From assembly GCA_025362495.1 (NCBI GenBank), contig JANYGI010000011.1, positions 22,830 through 86,829 of the forward strand: DNA of 64,000 bases, given 5' to 3'. Positions 35,349 to 43,464 of this stretch are shown piece after piece. The translations under genes were made by a program, and so were the position numbers. The notes under the pieces are model-generated. The model did no database searches. It was given only the letters and a program-made list of their open reading frames with translations, and was not told where the DNA came from. Position 1 is the stretch's first letter. Each line of letters opens with the position of its first letter. The stretch comes from Byssovorax sp. (lineage in GTDB: Bacteria; Myxococcota_A; Polyangia; Polyangiales; Polyangiaceae).

Positions 35349-37963
35349 GCCTTGGTGAAGGTGAAATCTTCACCGCTGATGTCGACCTTGATCACCTGCC
35401 CGGCGGTGTAGCCGCCGGCGAGGATGGCCTCGGCCAGCGGGTTCTGCAGCTCGCGCAGGATGGCGCGCTTCAGCGGCCGCGCGCCGAGGCTGGGCTCGTA
35501 CCCGAGATCGACGAGCCGGAGCTTCGCCGCGTCGGTGAGCACGACCTTGATCTCCTTGTCGGAGAGCAGCCGATCGAGGCGCTTCAACTGGATGTCGACG
35601 ACGCCGCGCAGATCGTTCTTCGAGAGCGCCTTGAAGACGACGACGTCGTCGACGCGGTTCAGGAACTCGGGGCGGAAGAAGCCTTTGAGCTCTTCCATCA
35701 GCACGTCGCGGATCGCCTCGCGGCCGTCTTCCGAGGCCCAGAGGTTGGCGTCGGCGTCGAGGATGCGCTTGCTCCCGATGTTCGACGTCATGATCACGAC
35801 GGTGTTGGAGAAGTCGGCGAGGCGGCCGCGTCCATCGGTGAGGCGACCGTCGTCGAGCACCTGCAAGAGCAGGTTGAACACGTCGGCGTGCGCCTTCTCG
35901 ACCTCGTCGAAGAGGAGGACGCTGTACGGCCGGCGGCGCGCGGCCTCCGTCAACATGCCGCCCTGCTCGCTGTCGGCGTAGCCGGGCGGGGCGCCGATGA
36001 GGCGCTGCGCCATGTGGCGCTCCATGTACTCGCTCATGTCCATGCGCGTGAGCGCCGCTTCGTCGTCGAAGAGGAACTCGGCGAGGGCCTTCGCGAGCTC
36101 GGTCTTGCCGCAGCCGCTCGGGCCGAGGAACAGGAACGATCCGATGGGCTTGCCCGGATCGCGGAGGCCGACGCGGCCGCGGCGCACGGCCTTGGCGATC
36201 GCGCGCACCGCCTCGTCCTGGCCGACGACGCGGCGAGCGAGCCGCTCTTCCATCTTGAGGAGCTTCTCGGCCTCGCCTTCGAGCATCTTCGAGACGGGGA
36301 TGCCGGTCCAGTCGCCGAGCGTCTCGGCGACGTCGCTCTCGCCGACGCCGTTCGACGTGGCGGAGATCCCCTCGCGCTCGGCCGCGTGCTCCGCCGCTTC
36401 GAGGCGACGGCGAATGTCGGGGAGCGTGACGTGCTCGAGCTCGCCCAGCTTGGCGAAGACGTTGTCGCGGCGGGCGATCTCGAGGGCGCGCGTGGCGTCG
36501 GTCAGCTCCTTGCGGATGGCCGACATCGCGGCGACGACGCCCTTCCTCGACTTCATCTTCTCGAGCGACTCCTTCGCGCGCGGCTCGCTCTCGGCGAGCT
36601 CTTTTTCGAGGCGCGTTCGCGTCATCACGCTCTGACGATCCTCGTCGTCGGCGAGCGCCGCGATCTGCGCCTTGAGCGACTCGACGCGGCGCTGCAGTGT
36701 GTCGAGCTCGGGCGAGACGCCGTCGACCTCGACCCGCTTGCGCGCCGACGTCTCGTCGAGGAGATCGACCGCGGTGTCGGGCAGCGCGCGATCGGAGAGG
36801 TAGCGCTTGGCCAGCACCACCGCCGAGACGATGGCGCCCTCGGCGATGCGGACGCGGTGGTGCTCTTCGTATTTGGTGGCGATGCCGCGGAGGATCTCGG
36901 TCGCCTGATCGATACTCGGCGGATCGAGGTTCACCACCGAGAAGCGGCGGAGGATGCCCGCGTCGCGATCGTTGATCTTGCGGATGCCCTCGGGCGTCGT
37001 CGTCGCGAGCAAGCGGATCTCGCCGCGCTGGAGCAGCGGCTTGAGCAGCTCGCCCACGCCCGAGCCCTGCGCGCCTTGACCGAAGAGGGCGTCGAGATCT
37101 TCGACGACGAGGATCGTCTCGGCGTCCGGCTTCAAGCGCAGCTTGTCGACGAGCGACTTCAACCGCTGCTCGATCTCGCCGCGCAGCTTGGCCCCGGCGA
37201 CGAGCGCGCCCGTATCGAGCTCGAGGAGCTGCGCCGTCGCGAGGTTGCCCGGCACGTCGCCGTGCGAGATCCGATCGGCGAGCCCGCGGATCAGCGCCGT
37301 CTTGCCGACGCCCGGCTCGCCCACGATCAGCGGGTGATTCTTGAAGCGCCGCTCGAGGATTTGCAGCAGCCGCCGCGACTCGGTCACGCGGCCGATCACC
37401 GGATCGAAGCGGCCTTCTTTGGCGTCGGCGACGAGATCGCGCGTGAAGGGCGCCGGGCCCTCGCCGCTGCTGGTGCCGCTGGTGCTCACGGTCGAGGCGG
37501 GCTCGCGCGCGGCCTCGGTCAGCGCCGCGAGATGCGGACGAAACGCGCCGGGCCCGATGCCGAACGAGGAGAGGATCTCCCCCGCAGGGCCCTTGATTTC
37601 CTGCGCGAGCGCGTGGAGCAGGTGCTCGACGCCGACCGACTCGGACTTCTCGCGCGTGGCCTCGCGCTCGGCGCGGGCGAGCAAGTCGAGCAGGCGCGGG
37701 CTGACGTACGCGACGCCGCCGGCGGCCTTCGTCTGCCGCTTGAGCGCGGCCTCGGCGAGCTGCAGGACCTCGTTCGGATCAGCGCCGGTGCGACGAAAGA
37801 CTTCGCCGACGCCGCGATCACGCTCGAGCACCCTCGTCAGCAGGTGCAGCGGAGTCACCTCCGTGTGCTGCCGCTCGTCGGCAATTTGCTGCGCCCCGGC
37901 CACGACCTGCTTCGCGTCGGTCGTGTAGCGGTCGAGGTGAATCGTTCCCTCTTTGTCGGCCAT
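35345..37963 (-). CDS. clpB: ClpB-type AAA+ disaggregase
   Basis: 872 residues: an N-terminal Clp_N double repeat (to about 150), a first AAA module with GEPGVGKTALI, a coiled-coil middle domain (about 400-530), a second AAA module with GPSGCGKTELAKAL, and the D2-small domain at the end. The length and middle domain mark ClpB rather than ClpA/ClpC. It should rescue aggregated proteins together with DnaK. The minus-strand hexamer TAGGCT ends 8 nt before the ATG. No HrcA/CIRCE-like site is visible. Confidence 0.95.
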   Translation of the reverse strand: MADKEGTIHLDRYTTDAKQVVAGAQQIADERQHTEVTPLHLLTRVLERDRGVGEVFRRTGADPNEVLQLAEAALKRQTKAAGGVAYVSPRLLDLLARAEREATREKSESVGVEHLLHALAQEIKGPAGEILSSFGIGPGAFRPHLAALTEAAREPASTVSTSGTSSGEGPAPFTRDLVADAKEGRFDPVIGRVTESRRLLQILERRFKNHPLIVGEPGVGKTALIRGLADRISHGDVPGNLATAQLLELDTGALVAGAKLRGEIEQRLKSLVDKLRLKPDAETILVVEDLDALFGQGAQGSGVGELLKPLLQRGEIRLLATTTPEGIRKINDRDAGILRRFSVVNLDPPSIDQATEILRGIATKYEEHHRVRIAEGAIVSAVVLAKRYLSDRALPDTAVDLLDETSARKRVEVDGVSPELDTLQRRVESLKAQIAALADDEDRQSVMTRTRLEKELAESEPRAKESLEKMKSRKGVVAAMSAIRKELTDATRALEIARRDNVFAKLGELEHVTLPDIRRRLEAAEHAAEREGISATSNGVGESDVAETLGDWTGIPVSKMLEGEAEKLLKMEERLARRVVGQDEAVRAIAKAVRRGRVGLRDPGKPIGSFLFLGPSGCGKTELAKALAEFLFDDEAALTRMDMSEYMERHMAQRLIGAPPGYADSEQGGMLTEAARRRPYSVLLFDEVEKAHADVFNLLLQVLDDGRLTDGRGRLADFSNTVVIMTSNIGSKRILDADANLWASEDGREAIRDVLMEELKGFFRPEFLNRVDDVVVFKALSKNDLRGVVDIQLKRLDRLLSDKEIKVVLTDAAKLRLVDLGYEPSLGARPLKRAILRELQNPLAEAILAGGYTAGQVIKVDISGEDFTFTKA

Positions 37964-37971
37964 GGCGCGGG

Positions 37972-37977
37972 AGCCTA
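37972..37977 (-). promoter_or_regulatory. -10-like TAGGCT before clpB
   Basis: Minus-strand TAGGCT ends 8 nt before the ATG at 37963. There is no ribosome-binding site. Confidence 0.5.
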
Positions 37978-38044
37978 CCTCAGGAAACCTCCGTAGTGGA
38001 GCGCACCGCTTGCATCTGCCCGCGGACGTGAAAAGAGTAGCCCC

Positions 38045-38335
38045 GTGTCAGCCTCAGTCCTCATCTACCTCACCGATTGGTGCCCGTACTGCCAGCGCGC
38101 GAAGGCGCTGTTGACGAAGAAGAAGGCTGCCTTCACCGAGGTCGACGTCGATGATCGCGCCGACCTGCGGAGCTGGCTCGTCTCGGCTTCAGGCCAGCGG
38201 ACGGTGCCGCAGATCTTCATCAACGGGCAGCCCATGGGCGGCTCGAGCGAGCTCGACGCGCTCGATCGGCAAGGCAAGCTCGACCGCCTCCTCGCCGTGG
38301 CTCCGCCGCCGGACGCTCCCAAACTGCCTGTTTGA
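38045..38335 (+). CDS. Glutaredoxin
   Basis: 96 residues from a GTG. The redox motif CPYC (residues 13-16) lies in YLTDWCPYCQRAKALL, with the cis-Pro TVPQIFING and the glutathione-binding GGSSELDALD. This is the dithiol Grx3-like class. It stands alone, divergent from clpB. Confidence 0.93.
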   Translation: MSASVLIYLTDWCPYCQRAKALLTKKKAAFTEVDVDDRADLRSWLVSASGQRTVPQIFINGQPMGGSSELDALDRQGKLDRLLAVAPPPDAPKLPV

Positions 38336-38468
38336 AAGGCGATCCGTGCGCTCCTCCACGCGGGGAGCGCTCGGTCACATCGGCTTCCCGCCGGGGAGGT
38401 GCGGACCTTCTCTCCTTTCTTTGATAGCGTGCGAAAGAAACGACGCGGTCGCACGTCCCATCCTCCTC

Positions 38469-40094
38469 ATGACCTCTCGACCTGAACTCGTCCCCTCGCC
38501 AGGCTCGGCGGCCGGGGTGGCCTCTGCCCTCGTGTCCGACGCGCTCGTGGGCAAGCGGGTCGACAAGTACGAGATCGTTCGCGTCATCGGCCGCGGCGGC
38601 ATGGGCACCGTCTACGAGGCGCTCAACACCACCATCGGCAAGCGCGTCGCGATGAAGTTCGTCGACGCCGAGACGGCCCAGAGCAAGGACTCGATCGCTC
38701 GCTTCCAGCGCGAGGCCGAGGCCGCGAGCGCCGTCGAGAGCGCCCACATCGTCGAGATCTTCGACTCCGGCGTGGCCGACGACGGCATCCCGTACATCGT
38801 GATGGAGCTCCTCCGCGGCGAGGATCTCGGCCACCGGATCAAGCGCTGCGGCCGCCTCGAGATCGGCGAGGCCGTGCACGTCGTCGCGCAGATCCTCCGC
38901 GGCCTGCACCGCGCCCACGAGGCCGGGATCGTTCATCGCGATCTCAAGCCCGACAACATCTTCCTCGTCGATCGCGACGACGATCAGAGCTTCGCCAAGA
39001 TCCTCGATTTCGGGATCTCCAAGGTGCAGCGCCAGGGCGGCGTCCCGGTGCACACGCTCACGCGGCAAGGCACCGTGCTCGGCACCCCGTTCTACATGTC
39101 GCCCGAGCAAGCGCAGGCGCTGCCCGACATCGATGGGCGCACCGATCTGTGGTCGGTCGGCGCCATCCTCTACGAGTGCCTCACGGGGCGGCCGCCCTAC
39201 AGCGGCACGTCGTACGAGCAGGTGATCGTCAACATTTGCATGCACGACGCCGAGGACGTGCGCGCTCACAATCCAGGCGTCTCCGAGGCGATCGCGCGGG
39301 TGATCAGCAAGCTGCTCGCGCGCGATCGCGTCGAGCGCTTCGCCACCGCGCGCGAGGTGCTCGAGGCGCTGAAGCTCGCGACGGGCGGGGCCATCTCCAC
39401 GCGCTCCGGGGCGATCCCGGCCGAGGAGCGCGATCCGAGCCACGCGTCGTCGCCGGACTTTCGCCTCACGCCGCGCGGCGAGAACAAGCCCGCGCCCGGG
39501 ACCACGCCCGGATCGCGAGCCGACGCCGCGCCGATCGAGGTGCGCTCCGCGAGCCCCTCGAAGGCCGGCTGGTCGACGAGCCGCCGCGCGAGCAACCGCG
39601 AGAAGCGAGCGTTCGCGCTGATCGCGATCTCGGCGCTGCTCGCGGGCAGCCTCGGCGCGTTCCTCTTCGTGAAATCCCGCGCGCCGCTGCCGACGCCTCC
39701 GCCGGCTCACAGCGACGAGATCCACGTGCAGCTCCAGGCCAACGTGGCCGGGGCGCGCTTCGTCGTCGACGGCGCCCCGGTGCAGAGCGGCGTCCTCAAG
39801 GGGCAAAAAGGCGAGGTGAAGCGCGTGCGCGTCGAGGCCGAGGGCTACGCGCCGAGCGAGCTCGACGTGACGCTCGCCTCGGACGCCGAGCCGGTGCACA
39901 TCGTCCTCGCGGCGACGACGTTGACGGCGTCAACCGCGTTGCCCGTCGTGTCCCCCGGCGCCGAGGTCGCGTCGGCGCGCGCGGCCGACCCGAAGCGGCC
40001 ACACGACGGCGCGAAGCCCACGGTCAGCGCGGCGGCGCGGCCCACGGCGACGCCCGGAGTCGGCGGCGGCCAGCTCAAGTTGAAGACGGATTGA
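38469..40094 (+). CDS. Membrane Ser/Thr protein kinase with PEGA-like tail
   Basis: 541 residues. The Hanks-type kinase has Gly-loop IGRGGMGTVYEA (40-51), Lys63 in VAMKF, the catalytic loop HRDLKPDNIF, DFG in ILDFGISKV and the APE-like SPEQAQ. A Pro/Ser-rich juxtamembrane region leads to one TM helix (about 378-398, FALIAISALLAGSLGAFLF). An extracytoplasmic PEGA-like domain follows (HVQLQANVAGARFVVDGAPV to VHIVLA) and a low-complexity tail. This is a typical myxobacterial sensor kinase. TAGCGT lies 37 nt upstream. The following gene also has PEGA-like and TPR parts. Confidence 0.92.
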   Translation: MTSRPELVPSPGSAAGVASALVSDALVGKRVDKYEIVRVIGRGGMGTVYEALNTTIGKRVAMKFVDAETAQSKDSIARFQREAEAASAVESAHIVEIFDSGVADDGIPYIVMELLRGEDLGHRIKRCGRLEIGEAVHVVAQILRGLHRAHEAGIVHRDLKPDNIFLVDRDDDQSFAKILDFGISKVQRQGGVPVHTLTRQGTVLGTPFYMSPEQAQALPDIDGRTDLWSVGAILYECLTGRPPYSGTSYEQVIVNICMHDAEDVRAHNPGVSEAIARVISKLLARDRVERFATAREVLEALKLATGGAISTRSGAIPAEERDPSHASSPDFRLTPRGENKPAPGTTPGSRADAAPIEVRSASPSKAGWSTSRRASNREKRAFALIAISALLAGSLGAFLFVKSRAPLPTPPPAHSDEIHVQLQANVAGARFVVDGAPVQSGVLKGQKGEVKRVRVEAEGYAPSELDVTLASDAEPVHIVLAATTLTASTALPVVSPGAEVASARAADPKRPHDGAKPTVSAAARPTATPGVGGGQLKLKTD

Positions 40095-40137
40095 AAACCG
40101 TTCCCATCCGGCGGGGAAAGCGCCAATCTTCGCGCCG

Positions 40138-41559
40138 ATGACGCTGGGGCGAGAGCACGTGGGCCCTCTCCGGGCTGCGATGGCTGCCCTGTGCTGCGCG
40201 CTCACGCTCGCTCCCATCGTGGCGCGCGCGCAGCCCGCCGCGGCGCCGTCGCCCGCTTCGTCCGCGGCCGCCGACACGTACAAGCTCCACATGGAGAACG
40301 GCGTGAAGCTGTTCGAGGATCGCAACTACGACGCCGCGCGCGCCGAGTTCCGCGCCGCCTACGACGCTCGGCCGCGGGCCAACCCGCTGATCAACATCGC
40401 CCTCGCGCACAAGGCCGAGTTCAACTATCCGGCGGCGATCGGCGCGCTCGAGACGGCGCTCGCGAAGCATCGGGACACGATGGGCGCGGGCGACATCAAG
40501 GCCGCCGAGGGCGAGCTCAAGGACATGCGCGCCCTGCTCGCGCGGGTGAAGCTCGTCGTCACGCCGGCGAGCGCGAAGGTCACCATCGACGGCGAGGCGC
40601 TGACGTCGTCGGCCCTCGATCAGCCGATCCCGCTCGGCCCGGGGACGCACCGGATCGCGGCCTCCGCCGAGGGGTTCGCCACGATCGAGCAGCGCTTCAC
40701 CGTGGCCAGCGGCGAGTCGACGGAGGTGGCGCTGAACCTCGTCGCCGACCAGGGGACGATCGCCATCGAGGCGCCCGATCCGCGGATGACGATCGCGGTC
40801 GATCAGCATGTGATGAGCACGGGCACGTGGACGGGGATGCTCGCGCCCGGCTCGCACCTCGTGCAGATCTCGGGGACGGGCGGGCAGCCGTTCACCGCCG
40901 ACATCCTCGTCGTCGCGGGGAAATCGCTGACCGTGCGCCCCGGTACCGATCTCTTCCCGCCGCTGCCGCCGCTCCCGTTGCCGCGCAAAGATCTGCCGGT
41001 CTTGCCGCCGAAACATGGCCTTTACGTGATCGCGATGGCCTCGCTGCTGTTCCCGACGCGCTACCCGACGGGGTTCCCGCGGCCCGAGATCAACAGCGGC
41101 GGCGCGGGCGGCGCGCGCGTCGGCTATCAGGTCAACGGCGTCGCGGGCTTCGATGGTTTCTTCGAGCACTCGAGCCTCTTCACGCCGACGAAGACCGACG
41201 CGACGAGCGGCTACACGCTGGTCTCGAACCGCATCGGCGCCGATCTCCGGCTGATGACGCCGGGCAAGGTGGTGCGCGCCGTCGGCGTAATCGGCGGCGG
41301 CGTGGTGCTCGACTCGCTCTCGTTCGAGAAGAGCAACCCCGGCTGCATGCCGGTCGAGTGTGAGAAGGGCTCGGGCGCCGATCCATTCTTGCTCCTCGAA
41401 GCGGGCCTCGAGCTCGAGTTCAGCGGCGTGCTGGTGGGCGTCGCGCTCGAGAGCGAGTTCCAGTCGTCACGCGGGATCTCGGGCGCGACGCCGCCGTTCA
41501 GCAACGATCCGCTGATCCACTTGGGCCCCGGCTTGCGTATCGGATACGCCTTCTGGTGA
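40138..41559 (+). CDS. TPR/PEGA-domain outer-membrane protein
   Basis: 473 residues. The signal peptide ends near ARAQ. TPR-like helices follow (YKLHMENGVKLFEDRNYDAARAEF, NPLINIALAHKAEFNYPAAI), then a PEGA-like beta-domain (KLVVTPASAKVTIDGEALTSS), a Pro-rich turn (LPPLPPLPLPRKDLP), and a C-terminal beta-strand region with alternating hydrophobics that resembles a small outer-membrane barrel. It is likely an envelope scaffold. Only 43 bp separate it from the kinase gene, so the two are probably co-transcribed. Confidence 0.75.
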   Translation: MTLGREHVGPLRAAMAALCCALTLAPIVARAQPAAAPSPASSAAADTYKLHMENGVKLFEDRNYDAARAEFRAAYDARPRANPLINIALAHKAEFNYPAAIGALETALAKHRDTMGAGDIKAAEGELKDMRALLARVKLVVTPASAKVTIDGEALTSSALDQPIPLGPGTHRIAASAEGFATIEQRFTVASGESTEVALNLVADQGTIAIEAPDPRMTIAVDQHVMSTGTWTGMLAPGSHLVQISGTGGQPFTADILVVAGKSLTVRPGTDLFPPLPPLPLPRKDLPVLPPKHGLYVIAMASLLFPTRYPTGFPRPEINSGGAGGARVGYQVNGVAGFDGFFEHSSLFTPTKTDATSGYTLVSNRIGADLRLMTPGKVVRAVGVIGGGVVLDSLSFEKSNPGCMPVECEKGSGADPFLLLEAGLELEFSGVLVGVALESEFQSSRGISGATPPFSNDPLIHLGPGLRIGYAFW

Positions 41560-41570
41560 AGGGGATTTGA

Positions 41571-42266
41571 TCAGGACGCGGCTTCGTCGGTCCCGGGCTC
41601 GGTCGCGCGATCGCGGACGCGAGCGAGGACGCGGGCGACGCTGGCGATGTTCCACGCGGTGAAGCCGAGGAACAGCAGCGCGAGCGCCACGGCCCAGCGC
41701 GACGCGCGCGGTGAGCCGCCGTCGATGATCAGCCAAGCGTCGTCGGGCACGGTCACGTCGGTCTGATCGTGCACCGTCTTGATGAGGCCGACGTGGCGCA
41801 CGCCCGAGCGGCTGAACGGTACGAGGCGCCCGGCGAACGACGTCGGCGGCACGAAGCGCGGGCCCTCGAAGCCTTCGGGGACGCGGAGCTCGACCCACAC
41901 TTTGGGGTTGCCCGCGACCGGCGCGAGGCGGAACGAATCGCCCTCGGCGGCGCGCCCGTAACGAATCGCGCCCGTCGTGCCCATGAGGCCGGTCGCGCGC
42001 GCGTAGCGGTTCGCCAGGTCTGCGCCGGGATGGATTGTCGCGAGATCGCCGACTTCTTGCGGATGCCCCGAGGTCAGCGCGTAGCGGGCCTCGCCCAGGA
42101 GCGAAATCGCCATCCAGGCGGCCGCGAGCGCCGTTACCAGCATCAGCGCCACCGTGACCGTGCGCTCGCGCTTCGGCGGAGCGGGCAGCGAAATCAGCTC
42201 CGGATCCGGCTCGGTCGTCGAGGCTTCCGTCGCGCGCAGGGTGGTGGAGGAGTGGTTCGAAGGCAC
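41571..42266 (-). CDS. Membrane protein with two TM helices, function unknown
   Basis: 231 residues. The cytoplasmic N-terminal tail is about 30 residues. TM1 lies near 38-58 (VALMLVTALAAAWMAISLLG), a beta-rich extracytoplasmic domain of about 130 residues follows (RLAPVAGNPKVWVELRVPEGF), TM2 is near 195-212 and a short acidic tail ends the protein. The minus-strand -10 TATACT (42285-42290) is 18 nt before the ATG, within a degenerate copy of the divergent element at 2714 and 7530. Confidence 0.65.
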   Translation of the reverse strand: MPSNHSSTTLRATEASTTEPDPELISLPAPPKRERTVTVALMLVTALAAAWMAISLLGEARYALTSGHPQEVGDLATIHPGADLANRYARATGLMGTTGAIRYGRAAEGDSFRLAPVAGNPKVWVELRVPEGFEGPRFVPPTSFAGRLVPFSRSGVRHVGLIKTVHDQTDVTVPDDAWLIIDGGSPRASRWAVALALLFLGFTAWNIASVARVLARVRDRATEPGTDEAAS

Positions 42267-42425
42267 TGGCGTCGTCGGACTGGGAGTATACCCGGTTCCA
42301 GCCTACGACAATCGAGGCAGGCGTCGGTTTCCGGTTTAGTGATTTCGCTGCCCCGCGCAGCCGACCTCGTACATTGCCTTGCCCCGCAGGGTCGGGTTGC
42401 CTAGCATCGCCGACGGATCCAACCC

Positions 42426-42974
42426 ATGGCCGCCGCCACCAAATCCCCCAACACCATGACGTGCCCCTCCTGCGGGGCGAAGAATTCACCGGTGCCGGCG
42501 AACGGTCGCTGCGTGTCCTGCGGCGCGACGATGGAGGCGATCAAGCCTTCGCGTAGCCCGGAGGCCGATCGCGCCCGCCGCTATCAGCAGGACGGCTTCA
42601 GCGTCGTCTGGCTGCTGATCGCGCTGCTCGTGCAGGCGGTGCTCACCGCCGCGCTCGTCATCGGCTTGCCGATGGTCGTCGGCGCGCTCGACTTCGAAGG
42701 ATCGAACGGGATGACGGTCGCCGTGCCCGTCTGGTTCATCGGCGGGATGCTGCTGGGGATGATCTCGCCCGGCAAGACGTTCATCGAGCCCGTCGTCGCC
42801 TCGTTCATGGTGGCGATCCCGACGGTATTCTACCTGGCGCGCGGGCAGACGGTGCGGACGATGCCCCTCTTCATGTACGTGATCATGGCGGCCATCGGCG
42901 TGCTGTTCACGCTCATCGGCGCGTACATCGGCGAGCGGATCCAGATGGGTCCCCCGCCGAAGCCTGCCGAGTGA
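42426..42974 (+). CDS. Zinc-ribbon membrane protein
   Basis: 182 residues. An N-terminal double CxxC ribbon (CPSCGAKNSPVPANGRCVSC, about residues 15-34) probably binds zinc. Four TM helices follow (VVWLLIALLVQAVLTAALVI; VWFIGGMLLGMI; VVASFMVAIPTVFYL; MYVIMAAIGVLFTLIGAYI). The function is unknown. The stop overlaps the next start (GTGA). Confidence 0.7.
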   Translation: MAAATKSPNTMTCPSCGAKNSPVPANGRCVSCGATMEAIKPSRSPEADRARRYQQDGFSVVWLLIALLVQAVLTAALVIGLPMVVGALDFEGSNGMTVAVPVWFIGGMLLGMISPGKTFIEPVVASFMVAIPTVFYLARGQTVRTMPLFMYVIMAAIGVLFTLIGAYIGERIQMGPPPKPAE

Positions 42975-43399
42975 AACCAGCGCGAGCGGGGGCCGCGGCG
43001 GCGCTCGCTCTCTACGCGCTCGGCGCCGCGTCGACGGCGTGCGCGCCCTCGAAGGAGAGCGTCGAGCGGGGTCGCGTCCTCGTGGCGATCGATCGCGTGC
43101 GTGACGCGCCTGCGGGCGAGATCCCGGTCCGCCGTCGGCTCATTGCCGATCTCGAGCACACTTCCGCCGTCGTCCCCGACATCGTCCGCGCCCGCGATAC
43201 GTGCGTCGCTGCCTACCGATCACTCGTCGACGGGACCGAGCTCCAGAACGGTGTCCGCGCCGAGCTGGAAAAGGGCGACCCCTCGCCCACCCTCGTCGCG
43301 CGCCTCCTCGAGGCCGAGTCGCTGATCAAGCAGAGTGACATCGTGATGCCCGACTGCGAGCGGGCGATCGCCGGCCTGCGTCTCCCGGGGCATCATTGA
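42971..43399 (+). CDS. Small helical lipoprotein
   Basis: 142 residues from a GTG overlapping the previous stop. The signal ends in a lipobox-like AASTAC (Cys about 24). The mature part is all-helical with heptad character (IADLEHTSAVVPDIVRARDT; ARLLEAESLIKQSD) and two further Cys residues. It is co-translated with the zinc-ribbon membrane protein and may be its periplasmic partner. No family is recognised. Confidence 0.65.
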   Translation: MKPARAGAAAALALYALGAASTACAPSKESVERGRVLVAIDRVRDAPAGEIPVRRRLIADLEHTSAVVPDIVRARDTCVAAYRSLVDGTELQNGVRAELEKGDPSPTLVARLLEAESLIKQSDIVMPDCERAIAGLRLPGHH

Positions 43400-43453
43400 C
43401 ATTGAGCGTGGCAGCGCGGCATTGAGGTAAAAAACGTCGCGGACCCGTGCTAC

Positions 43454-43459
43454 TACGGT
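43454..43459 (+). promoter_or_regulatory. -10-like TACGGT, 5 nt before ffh start
   Basis: TACGGT ends 5 nt before the ffh ATG at 43465. The GTG at 43447 lies upstream of this hexamer and would not be transcribed from it, which supports the ATG. Confidence 0.5.
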
Positions 43460-43464
43460 GCGCC

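Noticed and set aside
43385..43464. SRP RNA gene near ffh
   Set aside because: No 4.5S-like tetraloop domain or conserved SRP core could be seen in the gap before ffh.
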